In this document: positions 48,022 through 60,045 of the stretch, one piece after another
How positions within the stretch are numbered: position 1 is the stretch's first letter
Layout: every line of letters begins with the position of its first letter
NCBI GenBank assembly: GCA_964247055.1
Contig: OZ176051.1
Location: 3,410,001 to 3,474,000, forward strand
Origin: Paragordius varius
Lineage: Eukaryota; Nematomorpha
Length of the DNA stretch: 64,000 nucleotides
Reading direction: 5' to 3'
The notes under the pieces: model-generated
The model's database searches: none
Told to the model about the DNA's origin: nothing
What the model saw: the letters and a program-made list of their open reading frames with translations, nothing else
Made by a program: the position numbers and the translations under genes

Positions 48022-49926
48022 TTTGATTAATATAATGCGTACGTGATTAAAAGTGTAAAAACTATAAATAGTTTCTAAATATTATTGAACGTTATACTTA
48101 AATGATTTTGCAAGTAGAGTAATTATGTTTTCATAAATTGGCTATCAATGAAGAATTATTATTTGGATTATATATTTTAAAATGGGCTCTCCTATTATTA
48201 GAAATACGAATAAGCCTTGTAATAATTTATCTTTGTTATTATTTATTTCCAAATATAGATAATTTTCATTATAATATTCAAAGTTTATATTCACTGATAT
48301 CCTTTCATTTTTATTTCATTCAAGTGTATATTACCAAACTGTTGTAGTTATTCAGGATTCACATTACCTTCCCGGTTAGATGATTGGTAAAAGAATAAGG
48401 GATGGCAAGCCACAGTTAAAATCGTGCAAAAACGGTTTTTTGTAAGTAAGCGGCTTGATTTTTTCGCTTTTGATGGTTTCAAGATTGATTATAAGAAATA
48501 TTTTATACTGGGTCGGTTTTTATTCGCTGTATAATGCGGTCCCAGAAACCTGCTCAAAAAAGACTTTGTTCTTATATCGACATATTTTTACAAAACCATG
48601 AGCCTATAAAAAATTGAATTCTTAGTTATATCTTTTTGAATCAAATAAGTAAATGTTAACACCTTGCAAATACCCAGAAATTCTCTCAAATTAATTGGAT
48701 GGTTGAATATTCTTAATTAAACATTAAAAAAAATTTGTTATATAAAGCAAATATTTTTTTATAAATTGTAGAGACGTATTCAATAAATAATTTTTGATTT
48801 ATGCATGAAGCTAAAAATATTATAGATTCATATTTAAACCTAGATTTTAAACCGGAACCGAACGGTTTATTAGATATCAGAAACCACCCGGGTGCCATTT
48901 CCAAATTCTTAGGGACTACCCCTGTTTAAATACCAATCGTCCAGGAACAACCCCGGTTGCGGTTGTACTGTTTTTAAACGGTTTTGAAGCCTTCATTTAA
49001 ATTTATATTAAAATAGTCCTGTTTTAAAAAAGTTAATGTTAGAGTTTAGATAAATATAGCTAACCCATTCTACAGTAAAATGGTTCCATAGTTTCGACAT
49101 CAATAATAGATTTCACTTATAAAAAATAGTCGTGTGCTGTTTGAATATTTGTATTATTATTGCAAAAACAAATCAAAGTTCTAATCAAAAACTAAATGTT
49201 GTGAAGTTCTAACTATTAACTAGATTTCGAGTCTTATTTTATTATAATAGTCAATTATTACTTTTTTGATGTCAAAAACGTTAATAAAGTAGGTTATGAT
49301 TATATTTCACACAAAACCCAAGCGATATATAATTTGGAGCGATGCGCAGATGGCGAATAAATAAATTAAGCTCACCAAAATTCTCCATGAAACCCAATAA
49401 CCCTTCGATAAAATAAATAATAAATCACTGGAAATAGATATATCAGTTCGAAATTATTAATTTATTGTCACTTAAAAAACGTTAATAAAGTAGGTTATGA
49501 TTATATTTCACAAAAAAATACTTTGGAGTGATGCGCAGATGGCGAATAAATAATTTAAGCTCACCAAAATACTTAATGAAACCCAATAACCTTTCGATAA
49601 AATAAATAATAAATGACTGGAAATAGATATATCATATTAATTTATTGTCACTTAATTCCTAACTTCAAATAACAAGCTGTACACATACTATATCATCATA
49701 AATATAATTTATACTAAGATTTTGTCCTTCAAATAAGTAATAATGACTCTTGATGTTAAATCACTGATGAAAATTCATGTTAGAATAAGACAATGAATTA
49801 AAAAGGGTTTCTTATAATAATAAAAAATGTATTATATAATATTTATTACATATCTACCATGATCTATATAAGACATAAATTAATCAGTATATTGCAAATC
49901 AAAACATTAATTTAAAATTGTCAATG
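48022..49926. other. intergenic region with a 201-bp tandem duplication
   Basis: Between the orphan secreted gene and the 3' end of SIX4/5 I see no further gene. 49277-49660 contains two tandem copies of a roughly 201-nt unit, described separately. A 69-residue frame at 48138-48347 is hydrophobic and AT-driven, not supported. Confidence 0.4.
49277..49660. repeat. two-copy tandem duplication, period about 201 nt
   Basis: The unit starts AACGTTAATAAAGTAGGTTA, continues GGAG.GATGCGCAGATGGCG and CTCACCAAAAT, and ends ATTAATTTATTGTCACTTA. The copies start at about 49277 and 49478 and differ mainly by small deletions. CAGATG is an E-box-type site, present once per unit. The array lies about 270 nt downstream of the SIX4/5 stop. 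Confidence 0.8.
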
Positions 49927-51255
49927 TTAACGATCTCGTTGCCTCCTATTTTTGAACCAATTTGAAACTTGAGTTAAACTTAAGCCCGTTCTTTGAGAGA
50001 GTTTATTTTTTTCTTCACAGCTTGGATACTTGTTTCGTTCATAACTTGCTTTAAGAACTTTTCTTGACGTTTCTTTAAAGCAATATACGGTTTCTTCCCC
50101 GTCCCAAATGGTTTTTGGCAAAGGAAATTTTCTGCGGATCCTATATTTATCTACAGCACCTAGAGGTTTTAATTTGTGATTAGCTATGGATTTGAGGAAG
50201 GTGGCATTCAACATCAATGGTTGTTTAGGGTGAGATATAAATTTTTGTTCTCCTTCATTTGCATTTTCATATTTGGTATGATTTGGATTGTTTGCTCGTT
50301 TTAATCCGTAATTTTCCAGGAGGTTCAAGGATTTGCCCATGAATTTTGATGCCTGAACCTCAAAATAATGGCCTTTATACCAGAGCGCTTGTAGTTCTCC
50401 ATGGTGTTCTTTATCAAACGTTTTCGTTTTCAACAATTGGTAGAGGGCATTTAACTTGCGTTTATGGAACAACAAATGAGCAAATCCCTTTAATAAAACT
50501 TGATTTTGCCTAAAACTTATGACATTACTATTAGGTGCGTCATTTGTCTGGGAATTATTGACTTTGGTAGGCAAAACCTCTCTACATTTACCCTTTTCGT
50601 CCTCAAATAAATTTGTTAAGAACGGCTCCAGTTTATTGAATCGTTTGCGGGCTGTCATGACTTGGCTAATACATTCAAGCTGGGACACCGTGAAAATTTT
50701 ACCATACTTTTTTGAGGCAAGATCATCGGTTTCACACGATGGAGATAAATAATTTAAATTTTTATTTGAGTATGATAAATTTATTTTATTTGCGTTTGAT
50801 ATTGGAGCGTATGTAACATCAGGTATAATTGAATCATTGACAACATTTGATTCTGAAGGAGGTGTGTTCAAGTTGTGTGGCAAGATCCAATCTGTATTTT
50901 CATTATAACTTGTGTTATTATTCCATTGATGGTAATTAGGTGCTGGGGTTGAATTCATAAAGTATGATATGTTAGAAGGGGAGGAATTACTACTATCCCC
51001 CCAAGTTGAATTAGACTTCATATTTGACAATGATAGAAACGGATAGGTTTTGATAGAATTTTCATAAGAAACATCATTGTAGATAATATTTCTGTCAGTT
51101 TGTGAAATATAGTGATTATTTGGATAACTAACCGCTGGATTGTTTTCTTTTATACTTGCATAATGATTTAACATAGAATGACAGTTATTAAATTGTGTTC
51201 CGCTCTTCAATTCTGCCTCGTTCACTTCTTCGGGAAAAATGTTATATATTGTCAT
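49927..51255 (-). CDS. Six4/5: SIX4/5-class homeobox transcription factor, single exon
   Basis: Nuclear homeodomain regulator of 442 residues. The N-terminal region (1-187) is Asn/Ser/Tyr-rich. A divergent SIX domain runs about 188-383, beginning [13 protein letters not shown]. The homeodomain is at about 384-442 with [15 protein letters not shown] and [37 protein letters not shown] and ETVYCFKE are diagnostic of SIX4/5. Oddities: roughly 15-20 extra residues in the middle of the SIX domain (near 219-245); a second, larger insert of about 55 residues (305-362) between the last SIX helix and LGAVDKY; and a stop directly after RQRDR, so the long C-terminal activation domain of SIX4/5 is missing. 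A GT (GTTAAC) overlaps the stop codon, so an unseen 3' exon is possible, though I found no candidate. ATG at 51255 is the first in frame. Confidence 0.88.
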   Translation of the reverse strand: MTIYNIFPEEVNEAELKSGTQFNNCHSMLNHYASIKENNPAVSYPNNHYISQTDRNIIYNDVSYENSIKTYPFLSLSNMKSNSTWGDSSNSSPSNISYFMNSTPAPNYHQWNNNTSYNENTDWILPHNLNTPPSESNVVNDSIIPDVTYAPISNANKINLSYSNKNLNYLSPSCETDDLASKKYGKIFTVSQLECISQVMTARKRFNKLEPFLTNLFEDEKGKCREVLPTKVNNSQTNDAPNSNVISFRQNQVLLKGFAHLLFHKRKLNALYQLLKTKTFDKEHHGELQALWYKGHYFEVQASKFMGKSLNLLENYGLKRANNPNHTKYENANEGEQKFISHPKQPLMLNATFLKSIANHKLKPLGAVDKYRIRRKFPLPKTIWDGEETVYCFKETSRKVLKASYERNKYPSCEEKNKLSQRTGLSLTQVSNWFKNRRQRDR

Positions 51256-53260
51256 TTATAATGTTAAAAATTGACGTTTTGCTAGTCTTAATCACAATTT
51301 TTTAATAATATTTAAATTGGATACGATAATTATAGAGTAATTTTTAAAGAATACTTTTTTTACTTTTGAAAAATAAATATTAAACTTCACATATCCAAAA
51401 TATAAATATATATTTATAATGTGTGTAATCTCAGGTAATAATTAACTCCTAAAGATGTAAAAATTTGTGTTATTAGATATCATACCAATAATAATTAATG
51501 ATAAAATGACGTTTATTAAAGATATAATCAGGCGACATCGATATCTTTGATTCAATCTTAGACTACTGTCACACCTTTTGGTTTACATTTTCTTTTCTTT
51601 TTGACTTTTTCTTAACTACACATTTCTTTTATTTTATAAAAGGAATTCTCACCTGGAAAGAAGACTTTTACTGAACCTTGTCGCTAATTAATAAATTAAA
51701 CAAATATTAATTGTTCCATCTTGACTTTGTAATAGGATTAAGAATTAAATACCTGTTCCTGAACTAATAATCACATTGTTTGGGCGCCTGTAAACTTTGA
51801 TGTTGGATAAATATACTATTATATTACATATTTATATAAGGTAAAATGTGTGTGTTTTTATCAAATAAAACACTATTACATATTTCTTATCTTGTAATTT
51901 TATCCTTTGACCATTACATAGACTTGCTAATTTTCATAATGACAGAAATATAAGAGGGGTATTTTTTTATTGATAAAGGTATTGATTTCGATATTCGTGT
52001 AAGTACATATTTGACTTTAAAATAAATGTGACGTCCGACAGTCGGCAACATTAAAATAAAATGTTGTATTCATATTATTTTCAAAATTAAATGTTATAAA
52101 AAAAGATAACCCAAAACAGTTATGACCAAATATATATTTTTATGCATTAGAACATAATTTACAAAAAAAATATATAAATTATTTTGTGTATAATACATTA
52201 AAATATATCCAAAACTATTGATTAAATAATAAAAAATTTAATTATCTTATATTACAGGTAGAATATTTTATCGTATAATTTACATATCATCTTTAATGTC
52301 CGTTTTATATAACTATTATTATGCTTGAAATTTTGCATAATGTTTGAAAATTTAGTTCCATTAATTTTGAATATTTTATCCAAAGTATATAAAATATTCT
52401 TTTGATAAGACGCATCGCATCCTATATCTCTATGAAAAAAATGGTGTTAAAATAATCTATATAAAAATTATTATACAATAGTAAGAAATATCACGTATCA
52501 AATTTCTTTTTGCCTATGTTAATTATTACGTACCTACCATTACCTTTCTTTGAGATTGTTGTCTTCACTGATAATTTTAAAATATAAAAATGCTCATCTT
52601 CAAATGTAATTTAACTATTAAAAATGCTTGGCTATTTTTCTTAACAAACTTTGAAATATAAGTTTTGTATTGTCTGGTTTTTGATTGAACCAATTTTTAT
52701 TTTTAAATCAAAAGTATTCATTAAGTTGTATGAACCAAAAATAAATTTTTGGCTATGGATTTTATATTTTGACACATGACTGACGAAAACCATGAAATTT
52801 CACAATCCCAAAAATGTCTGGATCAAGCTGCATTTGGGACTGTAAAAGAATGATCTCCAAAATTTTTTTTAATTTGTAATATATAGTTTAAAAATTGCTT
52901 AACAAATGACTTTAGTTTTACAATAAAAATTAATATTATACGGACAAAAAGTAAAAATATATAGACAAAATTTTTTTAAAATACAGATATACTCTTTAAA
53001 CTTTAATTTATCCTATAAAAATTGTTTAATTACAATCGTAAAATATATAATTGATTTTGTTACCGTTTTTTTCTTTAATATATGATTTGCAGTTTAAAAC
53101 AATCAGTTATATTTTAAAAAAATCCAGGTATAAAAAGTATGGTTGTCTTTAAAAAAAATATTTGTCTTTATATTTTTGGGTTTTGTGGGTATAAATACAA
53201 TTTTTACAGTACAGAATGCGTCTACAAAGCAAAGATCAGTTTCAGATCCTTGTTGTATGA
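51256..53260. other. AT-rich region upstream of SIX4/5
   Basis: No supported gene or repeat. It should include the SIX4/5 promoter on the minus strand. ATAAAAAGTATGGTTGTCTT at about 53132 also occurs near 4056, hinting at a shared short repeat. Confidence 0.4.
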
Positions 53261-53261
53261 A

Positions 53262-53755
53262 ATCGAAAAAATATAATCATCAATGAATGCCCCGACAATA
53301 GCTTCGCTCTCTTTTGGAATTAGGCACCCAGTTCGGGCCCACAACGGGTTTTTTGAAAACAGAAGTCCACAAAAATCGTGTCTTTGAGACAATTTTCTGG
53401 AGAACGTGTTAGACCATTCAATTTCAAATATGATTTTTGTTTACTTATTTTCGATTGATCCGAACATAGTCGTCTCGCTTTTTTGATGGCACTCTTTTTA
53501 CCCGCTCCCCCCGTAAAATGCCATTTTTTACAAAAAACAAAGTATAAAAAAATAATTTTTTAAATCTATTTTTCTTCCAAGTATACAATATATTAGTATG
53601 AATGCACCGTTTTAAAATTCCTATAAAATTATAATTAAATAATGTTTCGGAATAATCCACATATGTGGATCATTTTATTGTCCCTCATTTCAAATAGCCC
53701 CCCCAGAAGTCGGAAGGACTCTCTCCTGCTACGTACAGCACGAGATTTACGCTGG
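53262..53755 (+). mobile_element. Helitron copy B, 5'-truncated
   Basis: Reads as the 3' part of the Helitron family: AATGAATGCCCCGACAATAG, CCCACAACGGG, the TTTTTTGATGGCACTC region, a C-rich run, an imperfect hairpin AGTCGGAAGGACT, then ACGAGATTTACG and the terminal CTGG (CTRR consensus) at 53752-53755, followed by T. The normal TC start is missing. Confidence 0.65.
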
Positions 53756-54088
53756 TATCACGATAAAAAAGCCTTTTGTCAAAATTATCTCAATGATTTC
53801 AAAATTACTATCTTGGACCTGTTACTTCCGCTGTCATTTACACTAAACTATGATATGTGTATGGGTTAGTAAAATATTTCTACAAAAAACAAAAGAAAAA
53901 TACCAGTGCAAATAATAATATCTATATTACAAATATATGGTAAAAATCAGAATGCCTTAACAATTTCTCTACTAGGTTCTTCATTGGTCTAATTAATTAA
54001 TTATGTTTAGCTATATACAAATAAAATATCAATATTACTGGAAAGTTTTTTATCAACTTGAATAATAATCTATCAAATATATTATTAA
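53756..54088. other. gap between Helitron copies, nothing recognised
   Basis: AT-rich, no coding frame of note. Host DNA separating two Helitron copies that lie in opposite orientation. Confidence 0.35.
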
Positions 54089-54161
54089 CTAGCGTATATC
54101 TCGTGCTGCTACGCAGCCCGAGGAAGTCCTTCGGACTTCTGGGGGGGGGGGGGGGGGGGAA

Positions 54162-55210
54162 TGGCATTTTACGGGGGTAGCGGGTAAAAAGTGGGACTAA
54201 ATTAAAAAAGCGAGACGACTATGTTCGGCGCAATCGAAAATAAGTAAACAAAAATCATATTTGAAATTGAATGGTCCAACACGGTCTATGGAAAATTGAC
54301 TTAACCCATTTTTCACACGGGGTGGGCCCGAACTGGGGACCTAATTCCAAAAAAGGGCGAAGCTATTGTCGGGGCATTCATTATTGATTATATTTTTTCG
54401 ATATTTGGATTTGATTGGGTTCACCGGTTTTCCGGAAACAGATCACAAAGTTACATGAAAAATCAGTTTTTAGCGGGTAGCTCCTTACTCAGCATCTATC
54501 ATCAAAGAAACGCTTGGCTAAAATTTTTGCCTTTTAACAGGTAATACGAAAAAACCTTCTCGAATTTTTACAGTCTCATACCTTGGGCAAAAAAATACAA
54601 TCAAAAAATTATTTTTGTGGATTTTTTTTAAAAAAAATGGCATTTTACGGGGGTAGCGGGTAAAAAGAGGGCCTAAATCAAAAAAGTGAGTCGACTATGT
54701 TCAGCGCGATCAAAAATAAGTAAACAAAAATTATATTTAAAATTGAATGGTCCAACACGTTCTCCAAAAAATTGCCTTAACCCATTTTTCACACGGGTGG
54801 GCCCGAACTGGGGACCTAATTCCAAAAAAGGGCGAAGTATTGTCGGGCCATTCATTAATGATTAAATTTTTTTGGTGTTTGGATTTGAATTGGTTCACCG
54901 GTTTTCCGGAAACAGATCACAAAGCATGAAAAATCAGTTTTAAGCGGGTATCTCCTTACCCAGCAGCTATAACAAAGAAACGCCTGACTAAAATTTTTCC
55001 CTTTTAACAGGGAATACGTGGAATCCATATTGAATTTTTACGGTCTCATACCTAGGGCGAAAAATCGATTTATTTTTGTGGACTTTGTTTTTTGAAAAAA
55101 ATGGCATTTTACGGGGGTAGCGGGTAAAAAGAGGGCCTAAATCAAAAAAGTGGCTCGACTGTGTTCGGCGCAATCGAAAATAAGTAAACAAAAATTATAT
55201 TTGAAATTGA
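54162..55210. repeat. tandem array inside Helitron C, period about 470 nt
   Basis: About 2.3 units. Each contains ATGGCATTTTACGGGGGTAG, TATGTTC.GCGC.ATC, ACACGG.GTGGGCCCGAAC, TGTCGGG.CATTCATTA, CACCGGTTTTCCGGAAACAG and AAACGCCTG.CTAAAATTTT. Period was measured from unit starts at 54162, 54639 and 55103. Confidence 0.75.
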
Positions 55211-55221
55211 ATGGTCTAACA

Positions 55222-57315
55222 CAGTGGTACTCACGAAAAAATTTTGACGGGCCAAATAAAATATATATTTTTTTCGAGGGCCAGATTCTTATAATGGCAA
55301 ATGTTCCATAGATATTTGACACATGTGAACATATTTATACTCTAAATCAGCACAATTAATTGTTTGCGGATCGCATGTAAATCCAACTGAAATCTCGTTT
55401 TGCACCATTTAGTTTAAAAAATTAAATATTTTAATAACAACATTTATTTTGATATTAACCAATAATTTTTGACAAATTTGGTTTCGCCTCCTGACAGACC
55501 AATCTTAATACGTCTTCCATATGATTATCGGTTAAGCGATTTCTGTATCTATTCTTGAGATACTTTATTTTTGAATATGCTGTCCACGGGTAACTTGAGA
55601 AAAAACAGTTAAGATAACTTGAGCACATTTTTTTATATTTTCATATTTATTTGGCACATCTTGCCAAAACCATACATATCTTTTATCTCTTCGATTCTCC
55701 TTATATATAGCCTCCAAATCGAAATCATTTAAATCTACGAATTATTCTGAATATGCGCCTGATCAAAACCGAGATGATATCCATACCATGGATTTTCCAC
55801 GAGTTTTAAGCAATTTTTAATATTTCTTAGTTCTTCAAATCTGAATTTCATTTCATTAGATAAAATGCTAAATGATTGTCTATTTTAAATGTTGGAAAAT
55901 ATAGGAGTATTTTACTTATAAATTCTGTTTATATATTATTAGTTTTTTTTTCAAAAGCAAATATTTGATTATCGAATTGGATTATTATTTTTCTCCCTTG
56001 AAAATTTTTAATAAGACTAAGTCTATAAGTAAATGTCGCAAAGGTAGGCAATAAAACCCTTCATTGGTCACTATTAATTTCCTCGTCAAACTTTCTGTTA
56101 TACAATCTCATTTAAAACAAAGTATCTATTTAATACTTTGCTAAGGCTTAGCCATCTCACAGCGGCGTACAAAAGAATATTATAAAACTCACTGTGGATA
56201 TCTTTCAGAAGGTTTTGAATTTACGGCTGTTAAATTCTCTTGGATGTGGTTGACTATATCCAAAACCTTAACTAATGAATTGAGTGATTCATCTTTTACA
56301 CGGGAAACCAAGTTTTGCTGTTGAGTAAATATTTTTCAAATTATATTTGTTTTTCAAAAGAGAGATAAATCCTTCGTTTCATAGAGGGATAGCCATCTGT
56401 GCAGATCGAAACCAATTTTTTCATAGATATACCATTATTATAGAAAAAGCTACCACTTATTAAAAATTCTTTTTTTAGTTGGGAATCAGTAAACAGTTTC
56501 ATATTTTTTCCTAAAATATAACAAATTTCATACGAAGCTAATGTTACAGCTTTTCCTGGGAGAAAGCTATAAAAATAATAGATTTTCTTTCTGGTATAAT
56601 TCCTTAATTTTTAATTTATTTCGTTCTTTCCTTATGATTTTTTGGTAATTTATGAGAATGATGGATTGTAAAATGTCTTTCAATATTGTATTTTTTTATA
56701 ATTATGTTGTCCTTTATAAGGCAGGTATCAACATTTTTAAAAGCGACAAAGAATTTTTATTCCCATTCCTTTTAAAAAAACGATTTTTATCGGATAATTT
56801 ACGTTTTTTAGCATTAGATGTCATCCTTTGAATTTATATTTAAATAGTATGTAAATTTTTGCAAAAAAAGAAATATAATTTGAAATATGCTATAAAAAAT
56901 AGGAAAAAATTTAATGATGTTGATTTGAAAAATATTTTATGGATAAAAAATGATGTAGGATCGCTATGAAAAGACTATGTATATGCAAGTTTGGGTGAAA
57001 AGCTTCCTTAAATGCAAAAAAGGAATTCAATAAAAATTTCAAAATAGAAAAAAAATAGAATACGGAAACAGAGACAACGTCCAAAATTTTGAAATCATTT
57101 TATTTAGAGAAATTTTTCTACCAAATTGGGTAAAAAATAGAAATTACGAAATAGATCTAAAGAAAATAATATTAAAATAAGCGAAAATTCGTTTATGTGT
57201 ATTTTAAAAATTCATCAATAAAAAAAATAATTTAAGTATCAATATGGTCATAGGGCAATTTTAAAGCACTCTTAGGGCCGCATGCGGCCCGCGGGCCGCG
57301 GTTTGAGTATCACTG
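55222..57315 (-). mobile_element. hAT transposon, copy 2 (2094 nt, decayed)
   Basis: Same termini as 39319-41161 (CAGTGGTACTCAC, and GTTTGAGTATCACTG) with an exact target duplication GTCTAACA at 55214-55221 and 57316-57323. The order of internal landmarks follows copy 1: AACCAATAATTTTTGACAA, CATATGATTATCGGTTAAGC, AGGGCAATTTTAAAGCACTC, GGGCCGCATGCGGCCCGCGG. Transposase pieces on the minus strand are more broken than in copy 1. Differences of insert length show long independent decay. Confidence 0.85.
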
Positions 57316-58023
57316 GTCTAACACCTTCTCCGGAAAATTGTCTCAAAGACACGATTTTTGTGGTCTTATGTTTTCAAAAAAAACCGTTTTTCACACGGGG
57401 TGGGCCCGAACTGGGGGCCTAATTAAAAAAAAAGTCGAAGCTATTGTCGGGGCATTCATTAATGATTATATTTTTTCGATATTTGGATTTGATTGGGTCT
57501 ACCGGTTTTCCTGTACCAGATCACAAAGCCAGCATTTTCCATTTTTATAAATATATAGATTACATTTCCTCAAAACATGTTTTCATTTAAAATTATAGCA
57601 AAAAGCGCAATTTGATAATTTCAATATACACGTAATTTAAAAAATAGGTTTTTCAAAAAACACTAAAACGCATTTTAAATTAAATTTAGCAACTTTTTTG
57701 AGAATACTTATAATTACATTACCCTTAAATTGGATTTCGTAAAGCAGTGTGTTTAAGGTAAAATTATCATTCACAATTTTTATAGATGAAAACCGTCAAT
57801 TTTTTATTTAAGATAAACTTTACTTTCTATTTTTAAAAACGGAGGAATAAATATAACTTACCAAATTTCGCCAACCAATGGCCTACCGAGGAAATGGGGT
57901 GCAAGGAGGTGCATCATGCCCTGGGGGCCGTTATTTAGGGGCGCCTAAATGATTTTTTTAATATTTAAAATTATGCAAAAATAATAAAAACTTTCAAGTA
58001 AGTTTTTTCAGCAATTTACGTAA

Positions 58024-60045
58024 TCTAAATATTAATAATGGAAAGTAGTGGCATTGTGATCTGTTTCCGGAAAACCGGTAGGCAATGAATGCCCCGACAT
58101 TAGCTTCGCCCTTTTTTGAATTAGGTCCCCAGTTCGGGCCCACCCCGTGTAAAAAATGGTTATTTTTCAAAACACAAGTCCACAAAAATAGAGTCTTTGA
58201 GACAATTTTCCCGAAAATGTGTTGGACCATTCGATTTCAAATATAATTTTTTATTTACTTCGATTACACCGAACATAGTCGGCTCGCTTTTTTAATTTAG
58301 GCCCTCTTTTTACCCGCTTCCTCCGTAAAATGCCATTTTTTTCAAAACAAATGTCCACAAAAATATTTTTTTGAATCTATTTTTCGCCCAGGGTATGAGA
58401 CCGTAAAAATTTAATGAGGATTCCCGATATTCCTTGTTAAAAGGCAAAAATTTTCATCGTACGTTTTTTATAATGGTTGGGTAAAGAGCTACCTGCCTAT
58501 AACTGCGCCATCATATATATATTGCGTTGTTTAGGAGCTAATTTTCAGATAATTTATCAGGCCATATAAGTTAAATGAGGGTCTGAAATATTACCCGTTA
58601 AAAGCCAAAAATAATTGAGCGGTTTTTTAAATTAGCCATTAATTATGCCCTTTAGGCCCTAAAAAATGCGCTATTGAACTATTATTTATGAAGCCATTGT
58701 TCCAAAAACTATTAAGAACATATATAATGATTAATGATTCCAGGCATTCCCCTATAAAGGCAATAGTTTTTTCTAACGTCTTTTTTATATTGGCCTCAGG
58801 GTAGGGGGCTACCCGCCAACAGGTGCGCCACTATATCGATACAGCGTGACTTTGGGGGCAAATTAATTATCCGGCTATATGAATTCATTAAGGGCTTGAA
58901 ATATTAGCCATAAAAAGGCAAAAATTAAAGTAGAGCGGTTTTATTAAATTACCCCTTAATTAGGCCCTTACCCCGAGAAAGACGCCACCATAGAATTACT
59001 TTTTGGTTTTTAGGCAATTTTTTGAAAATCCTACGAGAGCATATGGAATCAGTCCTGATTCCCAGTATCACCCGAATTAAGGCAAAAATTTCAATTGAGC
59101 GTTTTTTGTTTTGCCCCTGGTTAGGGGGCTACCCGCATAAAACTCGACACCATATCAATACAGCATTGGAGCCAAGTTTCAGAAAACCTATGTGTCGAAA
59201 AGGAACATAAGGAATCCATTATGATTTCAGATATTCCCCATATAAAAGGAAAATTTTGCTCAACGCTTTTTTTATAGCTGCCCCTGGGTAAGGGGCTACC
59301 CGAAAAACTGCGCCACCATATAGAATTGCGTTGTTTGGAGCTAATTTACACAAAATTTATGAAGCCATATGAGTTCATTAAAGCTGGAAATATTACCCGT
59401 AACTAGATAAAAAAAAGTCAGGCGTTTTTTAATCAGCCGTTAACTTAGGCCCTTTGTGCCCATAAAAATACGCCATCATATAACGATTATTTAGTGTTGA
59501 GGTATTTTTCCGAATAACCCATGAGACGATGGTATCAAAGATGATTCCAAATTTTTCCTAGCGCTTTTTCCATATAGATCTATGGGTAGGGGTCTACCGG
59601 TTTAAAACTGAGACGCCATACAAAAATAGCGAGAGGCGATTAAAAACTTAAGAAGACATACGAGTTCAGTTAAACACATTTCTGGCAAATTTTTATATCA
59701 TTCTTTCCTTTAAAAAGGGACTAAAAATAAGTCACTTTTTCTATCCCTTGATTCCAGCTGTGTGAGAAAAATTTTAAAATAAAACTTTTAACCATAATAT
59801 GTAAAACAAAAATCTTAAATTAAATCCAATGATAGTTGAATATTAACTTTCATAAGGGACAGTTTAATATGGTCGATTTCGGGTAAACAATATTTGAGCC
59901 TATGCAAAAACCCGTAAGAATAATTAAAGACTTTTATTTAATATGTTTTTCATTATTTTATCTCCTTTACCTCTATTTATTCCAAATTAATAAGAATAAT
60001 TATCGGTGAGACTACGTCACAGCGAAGCGTTACAGGGCAAGCTAG
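58024..60045 (+). mobile_element. Helitron E (2022 nt), chimeric, carrying satellite-like units
   Basis: Comparison with the empty site in 41751-42490 gives exact borders: host ACGTAA, then TC at 58024-58025 (TCTAAATATTAATAATGG), and GCAAGCTAG ending at 60045, followed by host T. This is insertion between A and T without duplication, the Helitron rule. The first 400 nt match the family 5' region (GTGATCTGTTTCCGGAAAAC, TAGCTTCGCCC, CACCCCGTGT). The 3' end (AGCGAAGCGTTACAGGGCAA before GCTAG) differs from the 3' end of the other copies. No Rep/helicase frame. Confidence 0.78.
58390..59660. repeat. degenerate tandem repeat inside Helitron E, about 160/320-nt periodicity
   Basis: Units carry GGGTA.GGGGCTACCCG, CTGCGCCACCATATAGAATT, GCGTTGTTTGGAGCTAATTT, ATATGAGTTCATTAAGGGC and TTACCCGTTAAAAGGCAAAA. 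The first box recurs near 58487, 58801, 59121, 59286 and 59584. An alternating unit type is seen near 58650 and 58960. Copies are about 60-75% alike by eye. Confidence 0.65.

Larger units (their letters stand above)
54089..57559 (-). mobile_element. Helitron copy C with internal tandem units, split by a hAT
   Basis: On the minus strand it starts TC at 57559 (TCTATATATTTATAAAAATG) and ends at CTAG (54092-54089), preceded by ACGAGATATACG and the hairpins CTGCGTAGCAG and AGTCCGAAGGACT. A poly-G run is at 54141-54161. Units of about 465-477 nt repeat in tandem (starts of ATGGCATTTTACGGGGGTAG near 54162, 54639 and 55103). A complete hAT element (55222-57315) with its own 8-bp duplication interrupts it, so the Helitron inserted first. 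About 1.37 kb belongs to the Helitron itself. No Rep/helicase frame. Confidence 0.75.

Noticed and set aside
48138-48347. 69-residue frame resembling membrane helices
   Set aside because: Strongly AT-driven hydrophobic composition, no start or splice context, no repeat of the pattern elsewhere.
54673-55322. Several 60-67 residue frames in 54.6-55.3 kb
   Set aside because: They are translations of the Helitron tandem units; equivalent positions in other units are not open in the same frame.
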